From contig CADBBK010000002.1 of NCBI GenBank assembly GCA_902792895.1, positions 106,906-170,905 of the forward strand: 64,000 nt of DNA, given 5' to 3'. The notes beneath the pieces are model-generated. The model did no database searches, was not told where the DNA came from, and saw only the letters and a program-made list of their open reading frames with translations. The stretch comes from an uncultured Bacteroidales bacterium (GTDB lineage Bacteria > Bacteroidota > Bacteroidia > Bacteroidales > Muribaculaceae). Positions 55,734 to 63,968 of this stretch are shown in pieces (position 1 is the first letter of the stretch; each line of letters begins with the position of its first letter). A program made the translations under genes and the position numbers.

Positions 55734-57659
55734 ATGGATATTGACCGTCAAAAAATAGCCGAACATGTGAATCTGCCAGTGATGAAACTGGTGGGATCGG
55801 TAGCCGATGAACTCAACCGCGAGTGCTACGTTGTTGGGGGGTACGTCAGGGACATCTTCCTGGAACGGCCCAGCAATGACATGGACTTTGTGACGGTGGG
55901 CAGCGGTATCGCTGTTGCCAAGGCCGTGGCTCATCGCTTGGGCAAACGGGCCCATCTCGCTGTGTTTCGCACCTATGGCACGGCTCAGGTAAAGACTCGG
56001 CAATGGGAACTGGAATTTGTGGGTGCCCGCCGTGAGTCTTATCACCGCGAGAGCCGCAACCCCATCGTCGAAGACGGAACGCTCGATGATGACCAGCGCC
56101 GACGTGATTTCACCATCAACGCGATGGCCATCTGCTTGAACAAGGAGCGCTATGGCGAACTCTTGGACCCCTTTGACGGCATCGGGGACATGGAGCGGCG
56201 CATTATCCGCACCCCGTTGGATCCCGATATTACCTTCAGCGACGACCCGTTGAGGATGATGCGTGCTGTGCGGTTTGCTACACAGCTTGACTTTGATATC
56301 TATCCCGAGACATTTGATGCCATCAAGCATAATGCCGAGCGCATCAAAATCATTACCCGTGAACGCATCGCCGACGAATTGATGAAAATCATGCGCAGTG
56401 CCCAGCCCTCACGTGGCTGGAAATTGCTCGATCAGTGCGGCCTGCTGCAACTCATCTTCCCTGAATTGGCGATACTCAAGGGTGTCGAGACGGTCAACGG
56501 CCGTGGACATAAAGACAATTTCATGCACACCTTGCAGGTGCTTGACAACGTGGCTCAGTCCAGTGACAACGTGTGGCTGCGCTGGGCCGCACTGCTGCAC
56601 GATGTGGGCAAGGCGCGCACCAAGCGTTGGGACCCGCAACTGGGTTGGACATTCCACAACCACAACTTCGTGGGTGAAAAAATGGTGCCCAAGATCTTTG
56701 CCAAGATGCGCTTGCCGCTGAACGAGCACATGAAGTATGTGAAGAAACTCGTCGGGCTGCATATGCGTCCCATTGCCCTAGTCGAGGATGAGGTCACTGA
56801 CAGTGCTGTGCGCCGACTGTTGTTTGATGCGGGCGACGATATTGATGACCTGATGACGTTGTGCAAGGCCGACATTACCAGCAAAAACCAGAGCAAGGTG
56901 CAGCGCTTCCGTGAGAATTTCGACCTGGTAAAGCAAAAACTAGTGGACATTGAGGAGAAAGATCGCGTGCGCAACTTCCAGCCGCCTGTCGATGGTGAGG
57001 AAATCATGACGACTTTCAACCTGGCCCCGTCACGACCTGTGGGCTACATCAAGGACGCCATCAAGGACGCCATCCTCGACGGCAAGATTACCAACGATTA
57101 TGCTTCGGCCTATCGCCTCATGCTCGACAAAGCCAGCGAACTGGGCATCACTCATGCTCATGAGGGCCAACTTTGCCACACCACAATGCAGACACCCGTG
57201 GGCACGCTTCATATTGCCGCTTCTACCAGTGGCATTGCGCTCATTGGCTGGAGCTATGATGAAGTCGATAAGATTGCCAGGAAACTGAAATTACAGCCAA
57301 TAGAAGCCAATACTCCCCTACTCGCCCAATGCATCAAGCAACTCAGCGAATACTTTGACGGCACACGTCATGAGTTTTCACTGCCCCTCCACCCCGCGGG
57401 TACTGAGTTCCAGATGAGCGTGTGGGAAGAATTGCAGCAGATACCTTACGGAGAGACCATATCCTATGGCGAATTGGCAAAACGTATAGGCAATCCCAAT
57501 GGATCACGTGCCGTAGCTCAAGCAAACCATAACAATTCCATTGCCATAGTCATCCCCTGCCATCGTGTCATCAATGCCGACGGCAGTTTAGGCGGATATG
57601 CTCCAGGACCCGACAAGAAACAGGCCTTGCTCAGCCTTGAGCGAGAGCACAAAGCCTGA
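55734..57659 (+). CDS. Fusion: CCA-adding tRNA nucleotidyltransferase plus O6-alkylguanine-DNA alkyltransferase
   Basis: One uninterrupted 641-residue frame holds two enzymes. Residues 1-480 are a tRNA nucleotidyltransferase/poly(A) polymerase family protein: VVGGYVRD (33-40), catalytic DMD (49-51), the RRDF and TRERIADE motifs, and an HD domain (HD at 289-290). The end of this part, IKDAIKDAILDGKITNDYA, is the usual C-terminus of the family. Residues 485-641 are a complete Ogt/MGMT-type alkyltransferase: PVGTLHIAAS start, DNA-binding helix (GETISYGELAKRIGNPNGSR) and the acceptor IPCHRV with C609. The first part would add or repair tRNA 3' CCA ends; the second repairs O6-methylguanine. The tRNA gene in this window lacks an encoded CCA. 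The second half is slightly more A/T-rich. Confidence 0.9.
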   Translation: MDIDRQKIAEHVNLPVMKLVGSVADELNRECYVVGGYVRDIFLERPSNDMDFVTVGSGIAVAKAVAHRLGKRAHLAVFRTYGTAQVKTRQWELEFVGARRESYHRESRNPIVEDGTLDDDQRRRDFTINAMAICLNKERYGELLDPFDGIGDMERRIIRTPLDPDITFSDDPLRMMRAVRFATQLDFDIYPETFDAIKHNAERIKIITRERIADELMKIMRSAQPSRGWKLLDQCGLLQLIFPELAILKGVETVNGRGHKDNFMHTLQVLDNVAQSSDNVWLRWAALLHDVGKARTKRWDPQLGWTFHNHNFVGEKMVPKIFAKMRLPLNEHMKYVKKLVGLHMRPIALVEDEVTDSAVRRLLFDAGDDIDDLMTLCKADITSKNQSKVQRFRENFDLVKQKLVDIEEKDRVRNFQPPVDGEEIMTTFNLAPSRPVGYIKDAIKDAILDGKITNDYASAYRLMLDKASELGITHAHEGQLCHTTMQTPVGTLHIAASTSGIALIGWSYDEVDKIARKLKLQPIEANTPLLAQCIKQLSEYFDGTRHEFSLPLHPAGTEFQMSVWEELQQIPYGETISYGELAKRIGNPNGSRAVAQANHNNSIAIVIPCHRVINADGSLGGYAPGPDKKQALLSLEREHKA

Positions 57660-57664
57660 AGCCT

Positions 57665-58390
57665 CTAGTCAGCAAACGGAGATACTAACCATTTATCCCA
57701 GGGTTCATAAACTTCCTTGGGATTATCGGTGCTGATATAGTCTTCGTCATTATAATAGCCGCGGACGGTGTAGCGGTTCTTGACACGATAGGAGTCATAG
57801 TATGACGGGTCGGCTACCTGTAGGAAAACTTGCTCGCTCTGCAGGTCAGTACCCTGCCACAACATTAACGTGTAAGTCGTTTCAAATGCCGAGCTTGAGG
57901 TCATGCGATAAACCGCTGAGCGTTCCGGTTCATAATAGAATTCACCATTGAAAACCGTGAAACCGTCGTTCGTTGCACGAACGAAGAGGTTCACATCACT
58001 GTCCCACACAATCAATGTGCTGTACTCGCGGTTGCAGCCGGGGCCTATCAGGATATCGACATTGCCGTCAAAGTTGGCGTCGAGGAAATGTACAATGTGG
58101 CGGGTAATGGCATCTTCCTCATTAATAGGAAGACTCTGCATCAGCATACCGTCGGCATAAATTTCCACCCTGTTAATGGCATATTCGCCATCTAGCAGTT
58201 TCACTTCAAGCACGTCGTGGGTTGTCGGGCAATTCTCTATCGTGACTAGTCCATACTCATTCAGGGGAACCGTGGGCACAGCCAGCGGATGATCATTGGC
58301 GGCTCTACATTGAGGCGACAATAACAAGAGTGCTGCCATCATCAGGAAAGCCATCACTCGTCTAGAGAATATGCTATAACTGATCATCAT
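57665..58390 (-). CDS. Hypothetical secreted protein
   Basis: About 241 residues from the ATG at 58390, beginning MMISYSIFSRRVMAFLMMAA with a signal peptide that ends near LLLLSPQCRA. An open frame continues 16 codons upstream without signal features. The middle contains FLDANFDGNVDILIGPG, like the calcium-binding loops of FG-GAP/VCBS-type repeat proteins, in a beta-rich context. The function is unknown. It converges on the fusion gene with 5 bases between the stops. Confidence 0.65.
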   Translation of the reverse strand: MMISYSIFSRRVMAFLMMAALLLLSPQCRAANDHPLAVPTVPLNEYGLVTIENCPTTHDVLEVKLLDGEYAINRVEIYADGMLMQSLPINEEDAITRHIVHFLDANFDGNVDILIGPGCNREYSTLIVWDSDVNLFVRATNDGFTVFNGEFYYEPERSAVYRMTSSSAFETTYTLMLWQGTDLQSEQVFLQVADPSYYDSYRVKNRYTVRGYYNDEDYISTDNPKEVYEPWDKWLVSPFAD

Positions 58391-58527
58391 GAGATAAGGT
58401 GTTGATTTGCGATAGTGAATAGATGAAATGCGAAACAAGATACATTGAACTGGGACTATTTAAGGCTCTTCAAGCAACGATTGCCATTCGCCAGGTTCCC
58501 GTCAACAGGTAATTGCCGCCTGTGGAA

Positions 58528-59001
58528 TCACTTGGCGGATTTGTTCTTGGGATCGACACGGAAGGTGACGCAGCGATTGTAGGCATAGTTCGCCAGCGTG
58601 TAAACCACCATGGCGAGAACCATGACAATGTTTTGACCAGCCTTCTCCATCGGGAAGAACGGGATGATGTCGTCGGGCAGGTTTTTCCAACCAAGTCCTT
58701 CGAGCAAAATCCAGCTTACGCACAGCTGCAACGCCAGGCAGATCAAGAAACCGCATACAAACAGCAGCAACTCGCGCTTGAAGTTGTTCTTGGTCTTGAA
58801 CACCCAGTTGCGGTTCCACAGGAAACTGTTAATGACGCCGAAGATGTAACCCACTACGTTGGAGATACCGTAGGCCAAGCCCATCTTGGTGTTGAGAACA
58901 TAGAAAACGACGAGCGTGATGAGTGTGTTCAACACACCGATCACACAATACTTGAGCAATTGTATGCCCGTTTGTCTGGCTTCGTCCTTATCTATCTTCA
59001 T
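58528..59001 (-). CDS. GtrA-family membrane protein
   Basis: A 157-residue protein with four membrane helices, starting LLKYCVIGVLNTLITLVVFY and including the family motif region NVVGYIFGVINSFLWNRNWVF. GtrA-like proteins are thought to help flip polyprenyl-linked sugars across the membrane for glycan assembly. No glycosyltransferase is adjacent. It has its own full promoter. Confidence 0.88.
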   Translation of the reverse strand: MKIDKDEARQTGIQLLKYCVIGVLNTLITLVVFYVLNTKMGLAYGISNVVGYIFGVINSFLWNRNWVFKTKNNFKRELLLFVCGFLICLALQLCVSWILLEGLGWKNLPDDIIPFFPMEKAGQNIVMVLAMVVYTLANYAYNRCVTFRVDPKNKSAK

Positions 59002-59020
59002 GATAACAGTATTATAGCGG

Positions 59021-59051
59021 CAAAATTATGTAATTTTAACGAATTGACAAA
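59021..59051 (-). promoter_or_regulatory. Promoter for gtrA
   Basis: Minus strand TTTG (59048-59051), a 19-base spacer, then TAATTTTG (59021-59028): full consensus, 20 bases before the ATG. Confidence 0.6.
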
Positions 59052-59094
59052 ATAAATTTCAATCAATGTTAACAGGAATGACAATTTCCAATAA

Positions 59095-59619
59095 CTATCT
59101 CCTCACTGCAGTGATTCCCATATCGACTAGGCCCTGCAAAGTATCGCACCCTTCCATCGCCTGCCACACAACGACCGAATGGGCGGCAGCAGGAGCGATG
59201 TCACGGGATAGTGTCACTTGCTTTTGATACAATGTTCCGAAGCCTCCACCTGTCCAGTTGCCGTATTCATCGGCCATCGTCACGTCGACCGCTTGCCGAT
59301 GAATGGTCGAGTCGGCAGCGATGATGTCCACCACCAGTGAAAGGTTTCGGTAAGGATAGGTGTTGTCGTGACGCACAGCAAGCAGGAGCTCATAGCGACC
59401 TGTAGAGTCGTCGTACTCGGGCATGAAACACAATGGCAGTGTACGCTGCCAGCCTTGTGACGGCATGTGTTTGAAATCGGCATGTGCCATGACCGGCTTA
59501 TGTTGGCACGCTGTGGCAATGAACACAACGGCGGCAATGTAGATAATCATTGCCACCGTTATGCTATGTCCGTTCAGTCTGCGACTGTCACGAATCCTTT
59601 TGGCCACTATTTTGTGCAT
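59095..59619 (-). CDS. gldH: GldH-like lipoprotein
   Basis: About 174 residues from the ATG at 59619. It has a basic N-terminus, a hydrophobic segment and a lipobox (IATAC), so it is probably a lipoprotein. The rest matches the gliding-motility lipoprotein GldH family found across Bacteroidota, including non-gliding gut species (PLCFMPEYDDSTGRYELLLA and the C-terminal WQAMEGCDTLQGLVDMGI). An ATG at 59550 would be a shorter alternative. The 5' end overlaps the end of ricT by 32 bases, so the pair is translationally linked. The role in a gut species is unclear. Confidence 0.75.
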   Translation of the reverse strand: MHKIVAKRIRDSRRLNGHSITVAMIIYIAAVVFIATACQHKPVMAHADFKHMPSQGWQRTLPLCFMPEYDDSTGRYELLLAVRHDNTYPYRNLSLVVDIIAADSTIHRQAVDVTMADEYGNWTGGGFGTLYQKQVTLSRDIAPAAAHSVVVWQAMEGCDTLQGLVDMGITAVRR

Positions 59620-61045
59620 GTTGCCCATTGTCGTTCTTGGGAGCACCGGCATCCTTAGGTTGGCGAGGTCTGAAGGACTTGCCGGGACGCGGCTGGTGTT
59701 CCTTGTGCGACGGCCTATCGCCACGGGGTTGACGTTCTGCATTAGGGGCGCCGCCATCCTGTGGTTGAGGTTGACGTTTAGACTTACCTGGGCGCTGCTT
59801 GCGCTCGGGTTTACCATTGCCGCTCTCCTGAGAGCCCGTTGGTTGCTGACTACCCTTGTCAGACTTGCCATTAGCAGCGTCATTAGGCTTGCCAGCTCCA
59901 TTTCCTGCTGATTTCTCGCCCGATTTCTTTTTCTTTTTCTTCTTCTTTTTGTCAAAGCGATTGATGGCATCCTGATTCAGCAGGTCGCCGAAGGGAGAGC
60001 CGCCCCTCTTGTTACCGTCATCGGGCAAGAGACTGTCAGGCTTGACTCCGTTCTTGTTGAGGGCAATGATTTCAAAGGCTTGAGCCGCAGTCAGCGTCAC
60101 CGTATCGACTGGCGCATTGCGCTCAGTGGAATAGATGATCTCGCGCTTGAGGGCGTCGGCCTTAAAGTAGTAATAAGTATTGTCCTTCGTTTCCAGATGC
60201 ACGTCCTTGGGCGGCAACTGACGGATAGCTTCAACGTAGGTGTTCACCTCAAAATTGATGCAGCACTTGAGCTTGGCACACTGGCCTGCCAGATTCTGCG
60301 GGTTGAGCGAAATGTCCTGGAAGCGGGCAGCACTCGTGGCTACCGACACAAAACTGGACATCCAAGTGGCACAGCACAAAGGCCTGCCGCAGGGGCCGAT
60401 TCCACCGATGCGTCCAGCCTCTTGGCGGGCACCGATCTGCTTCATCTCGACGCGAATCCTGAACACGTCGGCCAGCACCTTGATCAGTTGGCGAAAGTCT
60501 ACTCGATCGTCAGCAATATAATAGAATATGGCCTTATTGCCGTCGCCTTGATACTCAACGTCGCCGATTTTCATCTTCAGGCCCAGGTCCACAGCAATCT
60601 TGCGGGAACGGATCATCGTGTCCTCTTCGCGGGCCTTGGCCTGCTCATAGCGTTCCATGTCGGCTGGCTTGGCCTTACGGAACACGCGTAGCAACTCGTT
60701 ACCCTTGCGCAGGTTCACTCGTTTCATCTGGTTGCGCACCAGACGTCCGGTGAGCCCCACACGGCCGATGTCATGACCGGGATTGGCCTCTACAGCAACC
60801 CAGTCGCCCTGCTTGAGCGGAATGTGGGTAGTGTTGCGGTAAAAGCCGCGGCGGGTGTTCTTGAACAACACTTCGACGACTTCGTCCTCGTTGTCAGGAA
60901 CATCCTTGAGCCAATTGGTGCTGGTGAGATTGCAGCGGCCGCGGTCGTTGTCGCAGGGACAACCGCAGTTGCCACCGTTATCGCACTTCACGCAGGTCTC
61001 GGCGGTATCGGCTACAGGGTTGACTTGAATCTTTTTCTCGTCCAT
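59588..61045 (-). CDS. RicT/YaaT-like PSP1-domain protein with disordered tail
   Basis: A 485-residue protein. A cysteine-rich start (CVKCDNGGNCGCPCDNDRGRC, split here as CVKCDNGGNC and GCPCDNDRGRC) precedes the PSP1 domain, which carries the conserved pairs GPCGRPLCC and GQCAKLKCC. In Bacillus RicT these cysteines bind an iron-sulfur cluster within the RicAFT complex that affects RNase Y. The gene sits directly after rny (15 bases), which supports a link to RNase Y here too; that is inference. Residues about 355-485 are Lys/Pro/Gly/Gln-rich and disordered. Confidence 0.85.
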   Translation of the reverse strand: MDEKKIQVNPVADTAETCVKCDNGGNCGCPCDNDRGRCNLTSTNWLKDVPDNEDEVVEVLFKNTRRGFYRNTTHIPLKQGDWVAVEANPGHDIGRVGLTGRLVRNQMKRVNLRKGNELLRVFRKAKPADMERYEQAKAREEDTMIRSRKIAVDLGLKMKIGDVEYQGDGNKAIFYYIADDRVDFRQLIKVLADVFRIRVEMKQIGARQEAGRIGGIGPCGRPLCCATWMSSFVSVATSAARFQDISLNPQNLAGQCAKLKCCINFEVNTYVEAIRQLPPKDVHLETKDNTYYYFKADALKREIIYSTERNAPVDTVTLTAAQAFEIIALNKNGVKPDSLLPDDGNKRGGSPFGDLLNQDAINRFDKKKKKKKKKSGEKSAGNGAGKPNDAANGKSDKGSQQPTGSQESGNGKPERKQRPGKSKRQPQPQDGGAPNAERQPRGDRPSHKEHQPRPGKSFRPRQPKDAGAPKNDNGQHAQNSGQKDS

Positions 61046-61060
61046 GATGCGGAGCGCTCG

Positions 61061-62602
61061 TTACTTGGCATAGCTGACGGCACGCGTCTCGCGGATAACG
61101 GTGATGCGCACCTGTCCGGGATAGGTCATCTCGTCCTGAATCTTCTGGGCAATCTCGTTGGAGAGCTTCTCGGTCTCGGCATCGGTAATCTTGTCGGCAC
61201 CGACAATCACGCGCAGCTCACGGCCAGCCTGGATTGCATAGGTCTTGACAACACCGGGATAGGACAATGCCAGGCGTTCCAGATCGTTGAGGCGCTTGAT
61301 ATAAGCCTCGACAATCTCGCGGCGGGCACCGGGACGGGCACCGCTGATGGCATCACACACTTGAACGATGGGAGCATACAGGCTGGTAGCCTCCTCTTCA
61401 TCGTGGTGGGCACCGATAGCGTTGCAGATGTCGGCCTTCTCCTTGTATTTCTCGGCCAACTTCATACCCAACTGGGCATGCGGCAGTTCGGGCTCATCAT
61501 CGGGCACCTTGCCGATGTCATGAAGCAGTCCGGCACGACGGGCTTTCTTGGGATTGAGTCCCAATTCGCTGGCCATGATGGCACACAGATTGGCCGTCTC
61601 GCGGGAGTGCTGCAACAGGTTCTGACCATAGCTGGAGCGATATTTCATCTTACCGATGAGGCGGATGAGTTCGGGGTGCAAGCCATGGATACCCATATCG
61701 ATGGCTGTGCGCTTACCGGTTTCAATCACCTCTTCCTCGACCTGGCGGCGCACCTTGGCGACTACTTCCTCGATGCGGGCAGGATGGATACGGCCATCAC
61801 TCACCAGCTGATGCAGGGCCAGGCGTGCAATCTCGCGGCGCACAGGGTCAAAGCCCGACAGTACAATGGCTTCGGGCGTATCGTCAACAACGATTTCTAC
61901 GCCGGTGGCTGCTTCCAGGGCACGGATATTGCGGCCCTCACGACCGATGATGCGGCCCTTGATCTCGTCATTGTCGATATGGAAAACGGTGACAGCGTTC
62001 TCAATGGCTGTCTCGGTAGCCACACGCTGGATCGTCTCGATGATGATGCGCTTGGCCTCCTTGTTGGCCGTCATCTTGGCATCGTCCATGATGTCATTGA
62101 TATAGCTAGCGGCATTGGTCTTGGCCTCGTCCTTGAGCGACTCGATGAGTTTCTCCTTAGCCTCCTCGGCCGACAGGCCACTCACGTGCTCCAGCGTGTC
62201 GCGGACGCTCTTTTCCATCTTGTCAACCTCTTTCTTGCGCTCGTCGAGTACGGCCATCTGGTTTTCCACATTCACCTTCAGCGTCTCGACCTCGTTGCTG
62301 CGGCGCTTAAGTTCGCCTTGCTGCTGATTGAGGGTGATTTCACGTTGTTTGAGCTTGGCCTCGCTGGTTTGCACCTTGGTCAGTCGAGCGTTAGCCTCTT
62401 TCTCGGCCTCGCTCTTGATGGTCATTCCAGCCTCCTTGCCTTTCAATACCTCGTTGTTCTTGAGCACTTCGGCTTCAAGACGGGCTTTCTCAATAATCTC
62501 GTTGGCTTGCGACTTGGCGTTCTTGCGTGACATGTACAACGCTGCGCCACAGCCAATTGCCATCGCCAGGATGGCTACAAATACAGTTACTATAATGTTC
62601 AT
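61061..62602 (-). CDS. rny: Ribonuclease Y
   Basis: A 513-residue membrane-anchored endoribonuclease starting at the ATG at 62602; an earlier start (62626) would lie in a terminator U tract. An N-terminal helix ([22 protein letters not shown]) is followed by a coiled coil (about 25-190), a KH domain ([19 protein letters not shown]) and an HD domain ([12 protein letters not shown]). It starts mRNA decay. It is followed by ricT and gldH. Confidence 0.95.
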   Translation of the reverse strand: MNIIVTVFVAILAMAIGCGAALYMSRKNAKSQANEIIEKARLEAEVLKNNEVLKGKEAGMTIKSEAEKEANARLTKVQTSEAKLKQREITLNQQQGELKRRSNEVETLKVNVENQMAVLDERKKEVDKMEKSVRDTLEHVSGLSAEEAKEKLIESLKDEAKTNAASYINDIMDDAKMTANKEAKRIIIETIQRVATETAIENAVTVFHIDNDEIKGRIIGREGRNIRALEAATGVEIVVDDTPEAIVLSGFDPVRREIARLALHQLVSDGRIHPARIEEVVAKVRRQVEEEVIETGKRTAIDMGIHGLHPELIRLIGKMKYRSSYGQNLLQHSRETANLCAIMASELGLNPKKARRAGLLHDIGKVPDDEPELPHAQLGMKLAEKYKEKADICNAIGAHHDEEEATSLYAPIVQVCDAISGARPGARREIVEAYIKRLNDLERLALSYPGVVKTYAIQAGRELRVIVGADKITDAETEKLSNEIAQKIQDEMTYPGQVRITVIRETRAVSYAK

Positions 62603-62620
62603 TACAATTGATAAAATATT

Positions 62621-62850
62621 AAACAAAAAGCGCCACTTCCGGGGCTAGTGTAGTATAACTTGCTGAAATGCAGCAGGCTTTCACACTATGCCTTAAAGTG
62701 GTGCAGGAACCTAATTTCTAAACAATATCGTTAACTCGACGTCTTGAGTGACTCGCCCTGTGCTCAGTCATGCACGGCCCAACATGCAACCGGCATCACA
62801 AGCGTGAGGTACGACACTCGACGAGAGTATCAGTTTCTTTCAAGCCTCGT
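62621..62850 (-). ncRNA. Structured RNA between zapA and rny, possibly 6S RNA
   Basis: This gap has no reading frame but folds well on the minus strand. AGGCTT at the zapA end (62842-62847) pairs with 62675-62680 as a closing helix. Inside, CTCG..GAGTG pairs with CACTC..CGAG, and CGCTTGTG with CACAGGGCG, giving a rod. The 3' end makes a terminator-like stem (62696-62704 with 62630-62638, plus TAGTGT/ACACTA) followed by TTTTTGTTT. In E. coli 6S RNA also lies next to zapA. That order and the rod shape suggest 6S RNA, but no sequence match was tested. No separate promoter is seen, so it may be cut from the zapA transcript. Confidence 0.45.
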
Positions 62851-63136
62851 CACCCAACAGGGCGTCGAGTCGTTGTTCTAAATCAGTCAGGAAATCATTG
62901 ACCTGTCGGTTTTCACCGTATGCCTCGAGGTAGAGGCGCGCAAACTGGAATGCTACCCTGGCAAGCACATCGTGGGTTGAACCGCTGAAGCGGTCCATCC
63001 ATTTGGTCCACAATGTGTTGACAAGTTCTTCGGCCTTGCGATAACGCTCCTCCTCGACAGGGTTGATGCTCAAGGCGATAGGGTTATCAGTATCGGCTAA
63101 ATGAATCCAAATTTTAATTTTATTATTGTCGGCCAT
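62840..63136 (-). CDS. zapA: Cell-division protein ZapA
   Basis: A 98-residue protein from the ATG at 63136. An N-terminal beta-alpha domain (KIKIWIHLADTDNPIALSIN) leads to a long C-terminal coiled coil (EERYRKAEELVNTLWTKW; NDFLTDLEQRLDALL). ZapA bundles FtsZ filaments at mid-cell. It follows the coiled-coil partner gene by 17 bases and is followed by the candidate 6S RNA. Confidence 0.85.
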   Translation of the reverse strand: MADNNKIKIWIHLADTDNPIALSINPVEEERYRKAEELVNTLWTKWMDRFSGSTHDVLARVAFQFARLYLEAYGENRQVNDFLTDLEQRLDALLGDEA

Positions 63137-63153
63137 AACGGTAGAGAGTCGTG

Positions 63154-63441
63154 TCAAGCGTTCAATTGTTTTATGCAGCGGTCAATGTCCCGCACCATCT
63201 TGGCAACCTGTTTCTTGTAACGGGCAACCACCTCGGGGTTGCTGGGAACCGAATGCGCTACGCGCAGGAACTCGTTATCGATGCGCAACTGGGCATTTTC
63301 TTTCTCCAGCCTTGCAATCTCCAACTCCTGGCGCTCTATCGTGCGCGTCATCTCCTTTTTCTCATTCTGGAGTGTGCGTAACCTGTTGCCCAAGGTCTCC
63401 ACCTTGCGCAACAGCGATTGCAGCTTATCTTTTAACTCCAT
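63154..63441 (-). CDS. Small coiled-coil protein upstream of zapA
   Basis: 95 residues from the ATG at 63441 (other ATGs lie up to 18 bases earlier). Residues 5-60 form a continuous coiled coil with regular heptads (KVETLGNRLRTLQNEKKEM, then QELEIARLEKENAQL). The C-terminal 35 residues are basic and helical. This gene precedes zapA in many Bacteroidota, and a ZapB-like division role is possible, but I do not recognise a named family. A TAATTTTG promoter box lies at 63467-63474. Confidence 0.7.
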   Translation of the reverse strand: MELKDKLQSLLRKVETLGNRLRTLQNEKKEMTRTIERQELEIARLEKENAQLRIDNEFLRVAHSVPSNPEVVARYKKQVAKMVRDIDRCIKQLNA

Positions 63442-63466
63442 CGAAGGCATAGTTACCAATTTTCTG

Positions 63467-63474
63467 CAAAATTA
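63467..63474 (-). promoter_or_regulatory. Promoter -7 box for the coiled-coil/zapA operon
   Basis: Minus strand TAATTTTG, 26 bases before the ATG at 63441. It probably drives the coiled-coil gene, zapA, the structured RNA and perhaps rny. Confidence 0.45.
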
Positions 63475-63629
63475 CTATTTTTTTTTCATTTCTTGTATTT
63501 TGTCCCGAAAATATTTCCCTAAATGATGACAATTTGCTCATTCTGCACTCTTCTAAGGACATTTTCAAGCCATTTTCATTGCTTTTTTCAAGAGAAATCC
63601 AAGAAACCATAAATTTTTTCTCCAAAAAA

Positions 63630-63660
63630 TTTGTCAGTTCAAAAAATGGTATTACCTTTG
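63630..63660 (+). promoter_or_regulatory. Promoter for tRNA-Ala
   Basis: TTTG (63630-63633), a 19-base spacer, then TACCTTTG (63653-63660): full consensus. Transcription would start a few bases before the tRNA. Confidence 0.65.
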
Positions 63661-63672
63661 CAACCGCATTTC

Positions 63673-63745
63673 GGGGCATTAGCTCATCTGGTAGAGCGCA
63701 ACACTGGCAGTGTTGAGGTAAGCGGTTCGAGTCCGCTATGCTCCA
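63673..63745 (+). tRNA. tRNA-Ala (anticodon GGC)
   Basis: A 73-base cloverleaf. The acceptor stem GGGGCAT/ATGCTCC contains the G3-U70 pair that identifies alanine tRNAs. The anticodon stem CAACA/TGTTG encloses the loop CTGGCAG, giving anticodon GGC. The T loop GTTCGAGTC is normal. The discriminator is A and the 3' CCA is not encoded, so it depends on the CCA-adding enzyme. Confidence 0.93.
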
Positions 63746-63758
63746 CAAGCGATTAAAG

Positions 63759-63790
63759 AAGCGACTGATTTTCAGCCGCTTTTTTCTTTT
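63759..63790 (+). terminator. Terminator after tRNA-Ala
   Basis: AAGCGACTG pairs with CAGCCGCTT (one mismatch), followed by TTTTTCTTTT. Confidence 0.65.
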
Positions 63791-63909
63791 ATGTTCATTC
63801 TCGTTCTAATATTCTTGGTTACTATTTTAGACTACTATTTGGTTTCCCGTGAGATAGTTGGAGGCTGGTGTTGAAAACGAATTTTCGTTTGATAGATTGC
63901 TTCATTAGT

Positions 63910-63968
63910 GTCCCGTTAAAATCGGGACGAGTTAAATATTAATCAAAAAGCCCCGGAATGAGGGGACC
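63910..63968. other. Two small hairpins at the right edge
   Basis: GTCCCG/CGGGAC (63910-63928) and CCCC/GGGG (63951-63965). On the minus strand the second is followed by CTTTTTGATTAA and looks like a terminator for a minus-strand gene beyond the edge. The rest of 63791-64000 shows no gene. Confidence 0.35.

Noticed and set aside
60773-62530. 585-codon open frame on the plus strand opposite ricT and rny
   Set aside because: It is a mirror of the strong codon bias of the real genes; both sense proteins have complete domains, and the antisense translation has no recognisable features.
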